Shown: positions 8,074 to 16,894 of the stretch, in pieces
How the letters are laid out: every line of letters starts with the position of its first letter
Position numbering within the stretch: position 1 is the first letter of the stretch
Translations under genes and position numbers: made by a program
Notes under the pieces: generated by a model
The model's input: the letters and a program-made list of their open reading frames with translations, nothing else
Told to the model about the DNA's origin: nothing
The model's database searches: none
Source of the DNA: Alphaproteobacteria bacterium
Lineage (GTDB): Bacteria; Pseudomonadota; Alphaproteobacteria; Micavibrionales; Micavibrionaceae
DNA length: 64,000 nucleotides
Direction: 5' to 3'
NCBI GenBank assembly: GCA_021775995.1
Contig: JAJFGS010000003.1
Location: forward strand, 186,001-250,000

Positions 8074-9241
8074 AGAAATCAACGATGCAAAGCGTAATAT
8101 AGCTATTTCGCTTCCGGTTACTGGCGAAGAAGAGTGGCAGGCAATGCGTGACCCAATTATGAGTGGTTGGGTTACCCAAGGTCCCAAAGTTGCAGAATTT
8201 GAAAAAGAATTTGCAAAACGTCATAAAGTTAATCACGCATTGGCGGTAACGTCTTGTACAACAGGTCTGCATTTGGCCTTGGCAGGGATGGGTGTTGGTG
8301 GGGGTGATGAAGTCATTGTTCCCGCCTTTACATGGGTGGCAACGGCTAATGTTGTTTTATATTGTGGCGCAACACCTATCTTTGTCGATATTGACCCGAA
8401 GACACATAATATTGATATTTCTCAAATATCTGAAAAAATTACAGATAGAACGAAGGCTATTATTGTTGTTCACCTGTTTGGTTTATGTGTTGATATGGAC
8501 GCGTTAAAAAATGAGTTGCCCGATCATGTGAAAATTGTAGAAGATGCGGCTTGCGCTTCAGGAGCAGATTGGCAAGGACAACCTGCCGGGTCATTGGGTC
8601 ATGTAGCAGCGTTTTCATTTCATCCACGTAAGTCTATCACAACGGGTGAAGGCGGAATGGTGACAACTAATGACGTTCAGTTGGCGGAGAAAATGAATCA
8701 AATGCGTAACCATGGGGCAGTTTTTTCAGAGGAGCAACGGCATCATGGTCCTCGTCCGTACTTGCTACCTGATTTTGACTTGCTTGGTTTTAATTACCGT
8801 ATGACGGATATGCAAGGAGCGATGGGCCTTGTACAACTGTCTAAATTGGATGGCTTTATCAATGAACGTGCGCAATGGGCTGCTTATTATTGTGAAGCAT
8901 TAAAACATATAAAATGGCTTACGCTACCAAAGCCGCATTCAAATAGCCGCCATGGTTGGCAAGCTTATGTTACGCATATTGATCCTGATGACGCACCATT
9001 TTTGCGTAATGATATTATGAAGAGGTTGCAAGATAGAGGTATTGCAACACGTCCAGGTACACATGCTCTTCATATGTTAGGGTATTATGTTGATCGTTAT
9101 GGTTTTGTTCCTGAAGACTTTCCTGGTGCGCAATTTTGTAATAACAATACAATGGCTATCCCTCTTCATAATCGAATGAATAAAGATGATTTTGATTATA
9201 TTATTGCAGCACTTAAGGAGATAGATGCATGTGCGGTATAG
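8054..9241 (+). CDS. DegT/DnrJ/EryC1/StrS sugar aminotransferase
   Basis: This PLP-dependent aminotransferase of about 395 aa begins its core with ISLPVTGEEEW. It has the SCTTGLHLAL cofactor-binding segment and the Schiff-base Lys in FSFHPRKSITTGEGG. The track start at 8033 is TTG. ATGs at 8048 and 8054 are in frame, and 8054 has a GGGA at better spacing, so I use that. It overlaps the SDR gene upstream and the asnB gene downstream (13 nt), indicating coupled translation. It probably aminates the keto sugar made by the preceding SDR, as in PseC, ArnB or PglE-type systems. Confidence 0.85.
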   Translation: MQKKQLEEINDAKRNIAISLPVTGEEEWQAMRDPIMSGWVTQGPKVAEFEKEFAKRHKVNHALAVTSCTTGLHLALAGMGVGGGDEVIVPAFTWVATANVVLYCGATPIFVDIDPKTHNIDISQISEKITDRTKAIIVVHLFGLCVDMDALKNELPDHVKIVEDAACASGADWQGQPAGSLGHVAAFSFHPRKSITTGEGGMVTTNDVQLAEKMNQMRNHGAVFSEEQRHHGPRPYLLPDFDLLGFNYRMTDMQGAMGLVQLSKLDGFINERAQWAAYYCEALKHIKWLTLPKPHSNSRHGWQAYVTHIDPDDAPFLRNDIMKRLQDRGIATRPGTHALHMLGYYVDRYGFVPEDFPGAQFCNNNTMAIPLHNRMNKDDFDYIIAALKEIDACAV

Positions 9242-11112
9242 CAGGGATTTTTCACTTTGATAATCAATCAGTTTCCCCTGTTATTTTAAAAAATATGACG
9301 GATGCTATTGCGCATCGTGGTCCTGATGGTGAAGGACAATGGATTGACGGTCCTGTTGGTCTGGGCCATCGACGTTTAGCCGTTTTAGATTTGTCGCCTG
9401 CTGGTAGCCAACCAATGCAGTCTAAAAATGGGCAGTTCATTTTAAGCTATAACGGTGAAATATATAATCATTTAGAAATTAGATCTGAGTTAGAAGCTAA
9501 AGGATATCATTTTCATTCGCGAACAGATTCTGAAGTTTTACTTCATGCTTATGCAGAATGGGGGATGCGTTGTTTGACGCGTTTGAATGGCATGTTTGCT
9601 TTTGCTATTTGGGATACAAAGAAAAAACGGATGGTATTGGCGCGCGATAGATATGGCATTAAACCACTTTATTATTCACTTCAAGGAAATGTTTTACGTT
9701 TTGGGTCCGAACAAAAAGCAATTTTAGCTGATGGTGGTTTTAAAAGTAACCTTAATAAAAGAGCATTATTAGAATATTTTACATTTCAAAATATTTTTAC
9801 AGATCAAACTTTGTTGGAAGGTATTTCATTATTACCCGCAGGTCATTTTATTGTTGTTGATCCAGCAAAAGAAAAAAAAATCCGTGTCCATCAGTTTTGG
9901 GATTTTAATTTTAGAGAACCAGAACAAAAAGCAAGTGTAGAAGAGTATCGTGAAGAACTTGATCGTCTTTTTAAACAAGCAGTTAATCGCCAGTTAATGA
10001 CGGATGTTGAGCTAGGTAGTTATCTAAGCGGAGGAATTGATTCTGGTGCTATTACGGCGATAGCTTCAGAATCTTATCCTTATATGAAGACATTTACGTG
10101 CGGGTTTGATTTGAATTCAGCTTCTGGAATTGAACTTAGTTATGATGAGCGCGCAAGAGCTGAGAGAATGTCTTACCATTGTAAAACAGAGCATTATGAA
10201 ATGGTTCTTAAGGCTGGTGATATGGAGCGAGTTATGCCAGAACTTGCGTATTATTTAGAAGAGCCGCGTGTTGGACAAAGCTATCCAAATTATTATGCCG
10301 CACAACTTGCTTCTAAATTTGTAAAAGTTGTTTTAAGTGGTGCGGGTGGAGATGAGTTATTTGGTGGGTATCCATGGCGCTATTATAGAGCGGTTGTGAA
10401 TAGTGATTTTGAAGATTATGTTGATAAATATTATATGTTTTGGCAACGATTGATTCCGAATAGTGTTATTAAAGATGTGTTTAGGCCTATTTGGGGTGAT
10501 GTTGATGATGTATGGACACGCGATATATTTCGAGATGTGTTTAGGCACCATATGCCAAAATTGACACGCCCAGAAGATTATATTAATCATTCTCTTTACT
10601 TTGAAGCCAAAACATTTTTACATGGTTTATTGGTTGTTGAGGATAAGCTTTCTATGGCACACGGATTGGAAAGTCGTGTGCCGTTTCTTGATAATGATTT
10701 AGTTGATTTTGCAATGCAGTGCCCCGTTGAATTAAAATTAAATAATTTATCAGACGTTGTGCGTGTTAATGAAAATGAAGTTGGAAATAAAACAAAGAAC
10801 TATTTTCAAAAAACAAAGGATGGAAAGCAGATTGTCCGCGATACAATGAAAAAATACATGCCCGAAGAAATTTCATCAGCAGAAAAGCAAGGTTTTTCTG
10901 CTCCTGATGCAAGTTGGTTCAAGGGTGAAAGTATTGATTTTGTGAAAGAAAAACTTATGGATGATCATGCAAAGATATACAAATATTTAGATCGTTCAAG
11001 TGTAAAAGAGTTGGTGAATAAGCATTTAGAAGGAAAAGAGAATAAGAGATTGTTAATATGGTCTCTTTTAAATGTAGAATTATGGCTTGAAACGAATGAG
11101 GCTATAACATGA
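9229..11112 (+). CDS. asnB: Glutamine-dependent asparagine synthase-like amidotransferase (first copy)
   Basis: This class II glutamine amidotransferase plus synthetase has 627 aa. Cys2 (MCGIAG) is the N-terminal nucleophile that hydrolyses glutamine, HRGPDG and SYNGEIYN complete the amidase site, and SGGIDSG at 267-273 is the ATP pyrophosphatase loop. In O-antigen loci such proteins (WbpS type) amidate uronic acid carboxyls rather than aspartate. With the WbpABDE pathway next door and a second copy at 24348, sugar amidation is the likely role here. True asparagine synthesis remains possible. It is coupled to genes on both sides by overlaps of 13 nt and 4 nt (ATGA). Confidence 0.88.
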   Translation: MCGIAGIFHFDNQSVSPVILKNMTDAIAHRGPDGEGQWIDGPVGLGHRRLAVLDLSPAGSQPMQSKNGQFILSYNGEIYNHLEIRSELEAKGYHFHSRTDSEVLLHAYAEWGMRCLTRLNGMFAFAIWDTKKKRMVLARDRYGIKPLYYSLQGNVLRFGSEQKAILADGGFKSNLNKRALLEYFTFQNIFTDQTLLEGISLLPAGHFIVVDPAKEKKIRVHQFWDFNFREPEQKASVEEYREELDRLFKQAVNRQLMTDVELGSYLSGGIDSGAITAIASESYPYMKTFTCGFDLNSASGIELSYDERARAERMSYHCKTEHYEMVLKAGDMERVMPELAYYLEEPRVGQSYPNYYAAQLASKFVKVVLSGAGGDELFGGYPWRYYRAVVNSDFEDYVDKYYMFWQRLIPNSVIKDVFRPIWGDVDDVWTRDIFRDVFRHHMPKLTRPEDYINHSLYFEAKTFLHGLLVVEDKLSMAHGLESRVPFLDNDLVDFAMQCPVELKLNNLSDVVRVNENEVGNKTKNYFQKTKDGKQIVRDTMKKYMPEEISSAEKQGFSAPDASWFKGESIDFVKEKLMDDHAKIYKYLDRSSVKELVNKHLEGKENKRLLIWSLLNVELWLETNEAIT

Positions 11113-12077
11113 GTAGAAGTGAATTTAAAAAAGAATTGATGTCTGTTTTGAATTTAGAGGTATCTTTTAAAAATAATTTTTCTGTTCTATCGCAAAAATC
11201 AGAGGCAGTAAGCCAAAATAGTACCAATGAAGCGTTTTCAAAAAAATGGTGTGATTATAAAGATAGTGTTGAAAAAGAAAATCTTATTATAATGCAAAAA
11301 AAATGGTATTTGGAGTGCTATGATTTTAAATCAGAAGAAGATTTTGCAGCATTTTTACAAACAAAAAAAATTATATATGATGCAGGATGTGGTATAGGGT
11401 TTAAGGCAGCATGGTTTGCGCAGCTTGCGCCACAATCAATTGTAGTTGGCGTTGATTTTTCAGAGGCAGCGCAGTTTGCTTCAGAATTTTATAAGGATAT
11501 TCCTAATCTTTTTTTTATACGTGGTGATATTGCTAACCCAATTTTTAAAGAAAATAGTGTTGATTATGTGAGTTGTGATCAAGTGATAATGCATACGGAA
11601 GAACCTGAAAAAACTTTTTCAGAATTATCGCGTATCTTAAAAAAAGAAGGTGAGTTTGCATGTTATTTTTATGCAAAGAAGGCTCTTGTACGGGAAATTG
11701 TTGATGATTATTTCAGGTTACATTGTACTAATATGTCGCATGATGAGTTAATCAAAATGTCAGCACAGCTTACCGAGTTGGGTAAAAGGCTCTCTGATTT
11801 AAAGCTTTCAATTGATGTACCCGATATTCCTGCTTTAGGTATCAAGGGTGGTGAAATTGATATTCAGCGTTTTATTTATTGGAATTTCTTGAAATGTTAT
11901 TGGAACCCAGATATGGGTGAAGAAACGTCAAAGATGATAAATTTTGATTGGTATAGCCCATCAAATGCGCAGCGTTACAGTAAAGAAGAAGTTGAAACTA
12001 TTGTTAAAAACAATAATTTAAAAATATTGAACTTTCACGAGGAAGACGCCTGCTATACGGGACGATTTTTGAAATAA
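11109..12077 (+). CDS. Class I SAM-dependent methyltransferase
   Basis: This protein of 322 aa has the SAM-binding motif I DAGCGIGF at 91-98, followed by GVDFSEAA at the end of strand 2 and a methyltransferase-11-like fold. About 90 residues precede the fold, and a C-terminal region of about 120 residues (with ISYW-like aromatic stretches) may bind the acceptor. It starts within the ATGA overlap of asnB, so production is tied to the amidotransferase. The acceptor is presumably a sugar of the locus product. The gene is noticeably richer in A and T than asnB. Confidence 0.78.
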   Translation: MSRSEFKKELMSVLNLEVSFKNNFSVLSQKSEAVSQNSTNEAFSKKWCDYKDSVEKENLIIMQKKWYLECYDFKSEEDFAAFLQTKKIIYDAGCGIGFKAAWFAQLAPQSIVVGVDFSEAAQFASEFYKDIPNLFFIRGDIANPIFKENSVDYVSCDQVIMHTEEPEKTFSELSRILKKEGEFACYFYAKKALVREIVDDYFRLHCTNMSHDELIKMSAQLTELGKRLSDLKLSIDVPDIPALGIKGGEIDIQRFIYWNFLKCYWNPDMGEETSKMINFDWYSPSNAQRYSKEEVETIVKNNNLKILNFHEEDACYTGRFLK

Positions 12078-12078
12078 C

Positions 12079-13089
12079 ATGCCTATTTCTATATTAAACG
12101 ATAGTAATACTAAACTTTATGAGGATTATGTATCATCACATCCTGAAGGTATGTTGTATTATTCAAATAAGTATCGTTTATTTTTAGAACATATAATTCA
12201 AAAAAAGAGTAATTATTTAATATCAAAAAATGCCAATGATGAGATTAATGGTATTTTTCCTATATTTAAATCTTCTAGTAAGTACGGGAATATATGGAAT
12301 TCTTTGCCGTATTACGGCAGTCACGGAAGTGTATTATCAGATAGTCGTGATATTGAAGAGCAATTATATGATTATGCGTATGAAAAATATTTTAAAGATA
12401 GTGCAGGGTATACGATAATTACTAGACCGAAAGAAAATTCAATTTGTGATGATAATAAATTTGATTTTCAGGATGAGCGAATAGGACAATGGACAGAATT
12501 ATTTGAAGACAAAGCCGATATTTTGAAAAATATTGATTCCTCTACAAGGCGAAATATTAAAAAAGCAGAGCAAGAAAACATACAAATATCTATAGATAAT
12601 GATGCCTTTAATTTTCTTGAAGAAGTGCACGTAGAAAATATTAATTCTATTAATGGATTAGCCAAAAATAATAGATTTTTTGAAGCGGTCAAGAAATATT
12701 TTGAACCCGGTAAGGACTATAATATATACACGGCAGAAATTGATGGTGTTAAGGTGTCCGCTTTGTTGATTTTTTATTATAAGAATATTGTTGAATATTT
12801 TGTACCTGTTACCGTATCAGGGTATAGAAATAAACAACCCTCAGCATTGATTATTTTACAAGCTATGTTGGATGCAGCGAAAGAAGGGTTTTCTTGGTGG
12901 AACTGGGGAGGGACATGGAAATCTCAAGAAGGTGTTTACCGTTTTAAAAAAAAATGGGGGGCACAAGATAAAACTTATAAATATTATATTAAGATCAACA
13001 ATAAAGAGTTGCTAAATCAAACTTCGTATAAACTTTTAGAAATGTATCCTGATTTTTATGTTGTTCCGTTTTCTGTTTTAGAGAAATAA
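12079..13089 (+). CDS. FemAB/BioF2-like GNAT acyltransferase
   Basis: This protein of 336 aa has the features of the FemAB-related GNAT superfamily: an N-terminal half ending in STRRNIKKAEQE, and a C-terminal half with WWNWGGTWKSQEG followed by YRFKKKWGA, a motif set common in polysaccharide-locus members. Family members transfer amino acids from aminoacyl-tRNA or acyl groups from CoA onto amino sugars or peptidoglycan. Which applies here is unknown. It begins 1 nt after the methyltransferase stop. I infer N-acylation of the amino sugar of this pathway. Confidence 0.7.
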   Translation: MPISILNDSNTKLYEDYVSSHPEGMLYYSNKYRLFLEHIIQKKSNYLISKNANDEINGIFPIFKSSSKYGNIWNSLPYYGSHGSVLSDSRDIEEQLYDYAYEKYFKDSAGYTIITRPKENSICDDNKFDFQDERIGQWTELFEDKADILKNIDSSTRRNIKKAEQENIQISIDNDAFNFLEEVHVENINSINGLAKNNRFFEAVKKYFEPGKDYNIYTAEIDGVKVSALLIFYYKNIVEYFVPVTVSGYRNKQPSALIILQAMLDAAKEGFSWWNWGGTWKSQEGVYRFKKKWGAQDKTYKYYIKINNKELLNQTSYKLLEMYPDFYVVPFSVLEK

Positions 13090-13099
13090 TGGATTTTAA

Positions 13100-13765
13100 A
13101 TGATGAAAAGAAAACTTGTGATTATCGGAACGGGACTATTTGCAGAAGTAGCCAAAGATTACTTTCATGAATATACGGATTATGAAGTTGTAGGATTTGC
13201 ATGCCATTCCAAATATAAAGATAAGGAAATTATTGCCGATTTACCAGTTCAGGCTATAGAAGATATGAAAGATTTTTGGCCTGAAACGGATTTTGATGCT
13301 TTCGTAGCTATAGGTTATCAAAAAATGAATAAAGTTAGAGAGAGTGTATATAAAGAAATAAAAGATATGGGATATTTTTCTCCCTCATTTGTTCATCCGA
13401 ACGTTAAAATATGGGATACAAGTCAGATAGGTAAGAACGTATTTATTTTTGAAGATAATACAATCCAACCTTATAGTTCAATAGGTAATAACACTATATT
13501 ATGGAGTGGTAATCATATAGGTCATCATAGTTCTATTGGTGATAATTGTTTTATATCCTCGCACGTTGTTATTTCTGGATCTTGCGTTATCAGAGATAAT
13601 GTTTTTATAGGAGTTAACTCTACATTAAGAGATGGTTTAACTATAGAAAAAGAAACATTGATTGGCGCAGGAGCACTTATAATGAAAGATACTAAAGAAA
13701 AAGAAGTATATGTTTCAGCACCAGATAAACCTTTTACAAAAAATAGTGAAGAAGTAGGATTTTAA
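13100..13765 (+). CDS. Sugar O/N-acetyltransferase, NeuD/PglD-like
   Basis: This protein of 221 aa has an N-terminal Rossmann-like domain (VIIGTGLFAEVAKDY near residues 7-21) followed by a left-handed beta-helix of hexapeptide repeats (IGNNTI, IGDNCF and similar) from about residue 100. The two-part layout matches PglD/NeuD-type acetyltransferases, which acetylate amino sugars or sialic-like acids with acetyl-CoA. Two ATGs (13100, 13103) are adjacent, and either could start. The next gene starts immediately after its stop. Confidence 0.78.
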   Translation: MMKRKLVIIGTGLFAEVAKDYFHEYTDYEVVGFACHSKYKDKEIIADLPVQAIEDMKDFWPETDFDAFVAIGYQKMNKVRESVYKEIKDMGYFSPSFVHPNVKIWDTSQIGKNVFIFEDNTIQPYSSIGNNTILWSGNHIGHHSSIGDNCFISSHVVISGSCVIRDNVFIGVNSTLRDGLTIEKETLIGAGALIMKDTKEKEVYVSAPDKPFTKNSEEVGF

Positions 13766-14389
13766 ATGAGTATTGAAGAGCAATTGAAAAAAATAGAAGA
13801 ACTATATACTCAAAATATTCAAGAAAAAGGTATAGTCTCTTCCGCTGTGGGTTGGAATACGGATGATTGCCAATTTCTTCGGTTTCATAAATTATCATCT
13901 TATATTCAAGAAGAAAATTATACTGTAAATGATTATGGTTGCGGATTTGGAGCCCATTTAAAATATTTGACGGATATAATGAAAAGTAGTGTTAGTCAAT
14001 ATAATGGCTACGATTTAAGTCAAAATATGTTGGATTCGGCTAGAAAGTATCTTGATGGATATGAGGGAAAATTGGTGCTTAAACAAAATTCTGATATAGA
14101 TACGATTGCTGACTATAGTTTTGTTTCAGGTACTTTTAACGTACGATTTGATGCGGAAAAAGAGGAATGGGAAAGTTTTATTAAAGAGACTTTACGCCAA
14201 CTTAGTGAACATTCAACAAAAGGATTTTCTTTTAATATGTTGACGTCTTACGTGGATTGGGAAGAAAAACACCTTTATTATGGAGATCCATGTTACTGGT
14301 TTGATTACTGTAAGAATCATTTTTCAAAGCAGGTGGTTTTACTACATGATTACCATCTATGGGAATGGACAATGATTGTAAAAAAATGA
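13766..14389 (+). CDS. Class I SAM-dependent methyltransferase (small)
   Basis: This protein of 207 aa has motif I DYGCGFGAHL around residues 51-60 and GYDLSQNMLD after strand 2, a minimal methyltransferase fold. The start ATG abuts the stop of the acetyltransferase with no gap. The stop shares ATGA with the next gene. The acceptor is not known, but position inside the coupled run 11109-16030 suggests it modifies the same glycan. It is strongly AT-rich compared with the next gene. Confidence 0.75.
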   Translation: MSIEEQLKKIEELYTQNIQEKGIVSSAVGWNTDDCQFLRFHKLSSYIQEENYTVNDYGCGFGAHLKYLTDIMKSSVSQYNGYDLSQNMLDSARKYLDGYEGKLVLKQNSDIDTIADYSFVSGTFNVRFDAEKEEWESFIKETLRQLSEHSTKGFSFNMLTSYVDWEEKHLYYGDPCYWFDYCKNHFSKQVVLLHDYHLWEWTMIVKK

Positions 14390-15345
14390 CAACATTGAAA
14401 TGGCATAAGCTGGGGAGGGTGTTTAAGGCCGAAGGCCAAACCGAATGGATGGTTTCTCATACTGCTATGCCGCAGGCGCTTGTTTTTAATGATTATGTCC
14501 GTATCTTTTTTGGTACACGCAATGTGTTAAACAGATCTCATATAGGATTTATTGATATTGATCCTGAAAACCCTAGTGAGATCCTTAATTTTTCAAAAAG
14601 CCCTGTTTTAAGCCCTGGCCCATGGGGCTGTTTTGATGATAATGGTCTTTATCCTGGTAACTTTGTGCAAGAGGGTAATCGTATCCTGATGTATTATATG
14701 GGGCGCAACAACGGTACGCCACCTTTATATTATATGGCCATAGGTTTAGCGGAAAGCCTTGATGGTGGACAAAGTTTTAATCGTGTATCCCCAGCGCCGG
14801 TTTTGGGGCGTACGGCTTATGATCCATGGATGACTTCAACACCGTGGGTTATTAAAGAAGAAAAAAATAGCTGGCAGATGTGGTATTTGTCTGGTGAAGG
14901 GTGGCAAAGTCTTGAAGATCAAGTATCTCGTTACTTTATACGATCAGCATCATCCATAGACGGTATCGACTGGAAACCACGGGGAGATGTAGTGATTCCA
15001 CTTAAAGAAGATGAAACCAATGTTGCAGCTCCGACTGTATGGGAAGAACAGGGTTTGTGGCATATGATTTACTGCTATGTAAAGAGCTCTATAAAGACTT
15101 ATTCTTTAGGATATGCTATTAGTGAAGATAGGGTAAACTGGTCCCGCCATGATAGTGATATAGGTATTACTCTTTCACCAGAAGGATGGGATAGTGAGGC
15201 TATGGCCTACCCAAGTGTTTTTGCCTATAAAGGTAGCAGATATCTTTTATATTCTGGTAATGCACTTGGCAGAGAGGGGATAGGGCTGGCAAAACTTGAA
15301 GGGTATTTAATAAAACATGCAGGAAAAAGATATTCTGACCATTGA
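14386..15345 (+). CDS. GH43/GH32-like five-bladed beta-propeller protein
   Basis: This protein of 319 aa has repeated blade-like strands and Trp/Tyr-Asp segments (SPGPWGCFDDNGLYPG, YDPWMTSTPWVI, GWDSEAMAYPSVF) resembling the glycosyl hydrolase 43/62/32/68 propeller superfamily. The ORF track starts at 14359, but the ATG at 14386 makes the ATGA overlap used elsewhere in the locus and begins the family-like TTLKWHKLGRVF. No signal peptide is visible, so it probably acts in the cytoplasm on a precursor or serves as a transferase. It overlaps the following deacetylase-like gene by 29 nt. Catalysis is unproven. Confidence 0.7.
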   Translation: MTTLKWHKLGRVFKAEGQTEWMVSHTAMPQALVFNDYVRIFFGTRNVLNRSHIGFIDIDPENPSEILNFSKSPVLSPGPWGCFDDNGLYPGNFVQEGNRILMYYMGRNNGTPPLYYMAIGLAESLDGGQSFNRVSPAPVLGRTAYDPWMTSTPWVIKEEKNSWQMWYLSGEGWQSLEDQVSRYFIRSASSIDGIDWKPRGDVVIPLKEDETNVAAPTVWEEQGLWHMIYCYVKSSIKTYSLGYAISEDRVNWSRHDSDIGITLSPEGWDSEAMAYPSVFAYKGSRYLLYSGNALGREGIGLAKLEGYLIKHAGKRYSDH

Positions 15346-16030
15346 TGTTGATTGGGCATCTGATGATATCATAGAAGATATTGCAGCTTATTTGCTCAAA
15401 AATAAGGTAAAAGCGACATGGTTTGTGACACATGATTCACCTGCCATTAGAGACTTGAAAGATTATCCGGATTATTTTGAACGTGGTATTCATCCAAATT
15501 TTTTTGAAGGTTCTTCACAAGGAAAAACCTACGAAGAGGTTTTAGATTTTTGTATGGATATTGTACCAGAAGCGATCTCCACACGTTCGCATGGTGTTTA
15601 TCAGCATGGCCGGCTTATGAGTGACATTGTGCAAAACACACCAATAAAAATTGATTCAACTACTTTCTTGCCAGAAATGGCTGGTATCTGTGCAGTAAAT
15701 CAGTCTTTTACTAAAGGATCAATTATAAAGGCACCATTTTTCTGGGCTGATGATTACGAAATATGCCTGCCGCAACCATTTCAGAAGATAGATCGTCTTT
15801 TTGATGTTAACGGTTTGCGCATTTATATGTTTCATCCGATACACGTAGCGCTTAATACAACGTCATGGGATGGATATCAAAAAGACCGCAATTATAAATC
15901 TGCGTTAAAACGTCTAGAAGGGTTTTCAGGTGATAAAAAGGAAGGAGTTACCGGAATGTTTACCGATCTCGTAGAACATCTATCTGAAAGTGGTGGCGGT
16001 TTTACGTTAAAATCAATTCTTGAAGATTAG
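15317..16030 (+). CDS. Polysaccharide deacetylase-like protein
   Basis: This protein of 237 aa has an N-terminal TIDVDWASDD (residues 8-17) in place of the usual NodB motif 1 and a downstream GIHPNF that may give a metal-binding His. Later motifs are SHGVYQHG and MFHPIHV. These suggest a NodB-fold carbohydrate esterase. No signal peptide is seen, pointing to a cytoplasmic precursor. It overlaps the propeller gene by 29 nt, and the two likely work together. It ends the plus-strand run and shares a 4-nt TTAG stop overlap with the convergent sulfotransferase. Confidence 0.68.
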   Translation: MQEKDILTIDVDWASDDIIEDIAAYLLKNKVKATWFVTHDSPAIRDLKDYPDYFERGIHPNFFEGSSQGKTYEEVLDFCMDIVPEAISTRSHGVYQHGRLMSDIVQNTPIKIDSTTFLPEMAGICAVNQSFTKGSIIKAPFFWADDYEICLPQPFQKIDRLFDVNGLRIYMFHPIHVALNTTSWDGYQKDRNYKSALKRLEGFSGDKKEGVTGMFTDLVEHLSESGGGFTLKSILED

Positions 16031-16851
16031 TAATAGCCTAGCTCCGTCATAACACCTTTTGCATAGTGATTGAATATGCGCTGTTCTTCTTCAGGCCAGT
16101 TTTTCCACCCAGGAATTTTTTGTTCTCTTTTGAAACGATTTTCGATGCTGTTAACGCGGGAGTTTAAAATGCCGTCAATGCCTTGCGGATCCAGTTTGGA
16201 TAAGTCTAGTTTTGTGAACAATGTATTTATATTGGTAGCGTCGGTTTGATCTGTTTTTAAGATGGTGTAAGACTCTTTTGGAAGCTGTTTGGCAAAGTCC
16301 AGAATGAGTGTGTTAAACTTGCTCCAATACCATGAGCATCTTTCTAGGAGTTTCATATCAGGCCATTTTGTATATTCTTTTTCTGTCTTTAGAGGTCGTA
16401 TTCGGGAGTAATCCCACCTTTCATTATGGGATAGCTCTGCGCTATTATTTATTTTATACTCAAGATTTTTGTCTTCGGGAAGGTTGTAAAGGAGAGAATT
16501 ATCTAAAACACAATCTCGCATAGACCGGATAACGTCTCGACCATCCCTGACGAGGAAGACAATCCGTCCACTGAAAACGTTAACTAAGTCTTTTGTGAAG
16601 GGCAGATAGCAAGGATTTTTATCAACAAAAACTTTGTTGTTTTGATGAGCTTTTTGGATCAGATTTTCTCTTGTTTCTTTCAGGAGAGAGGTAGACTCGG
16701 TCAGCCTTCCTTCGTAATAATCTCGCGATGCAATTCTAAGTTTGGGTTCAACCTCTGTATATGCCTCACATTGAGGATGCGTTTCAAAAATTTTGCTGAT
16801 GCAGGTGGTTGCGCTTCGGGGGGCGCCAATTAAAAAAATAGGATTTTGCAT
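16027..16851 (-). CDS. Sulfotransferase family protein
   Basis: The protein is about 274 aa from the ATG at 16851; the track begins at an upstream TTG. IGAPRSATTC near the N-terminus matches the 5'-phosphosulfate loop of PAPS-dependent sulfotransferases, and VFLVRDGRDVIRS fits the 3'-phosphate site with its Arg and Ser. It would transfer sulfate from PAPS to a glycan or lipid acceptor. It is convergent with the deacetylase-like gene by a 4-nt stop overlap and is the last gene of a minus-strand block with glycosyl- and methyltransferases. PAPS-synthesis genes are not in view. Confidence 0.78.
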   Translation of the reverse strand: MQNPIFLIGAPRSATTCISKIFETHPQCEAYTEVEPKLRIASRDYYEGRLTESTSLLKETRENLIQKAHQNNKVFVDKNPCYLPFTKDLVNVFSGRIVFLVRDGRDVIRSMRDCVLDNSLLYNLPEDKNLEYKINNSAELSHNERWDYSRIRPLKTEKEYTKWPDMKLLERCSWYWSKFNTLILDFAKQLPKESYTILKTDQTDATNINTLFTKLDLSKLDPQGIDGILNSRVNSIENRFKREQKIPGWKNWPEEEQRIFNHYAKGVMTELGYY

Positions 16852-16894
16852 TTTATTTTTAAACAATATGTTCTTTAATTATAGAAAATTAAAA

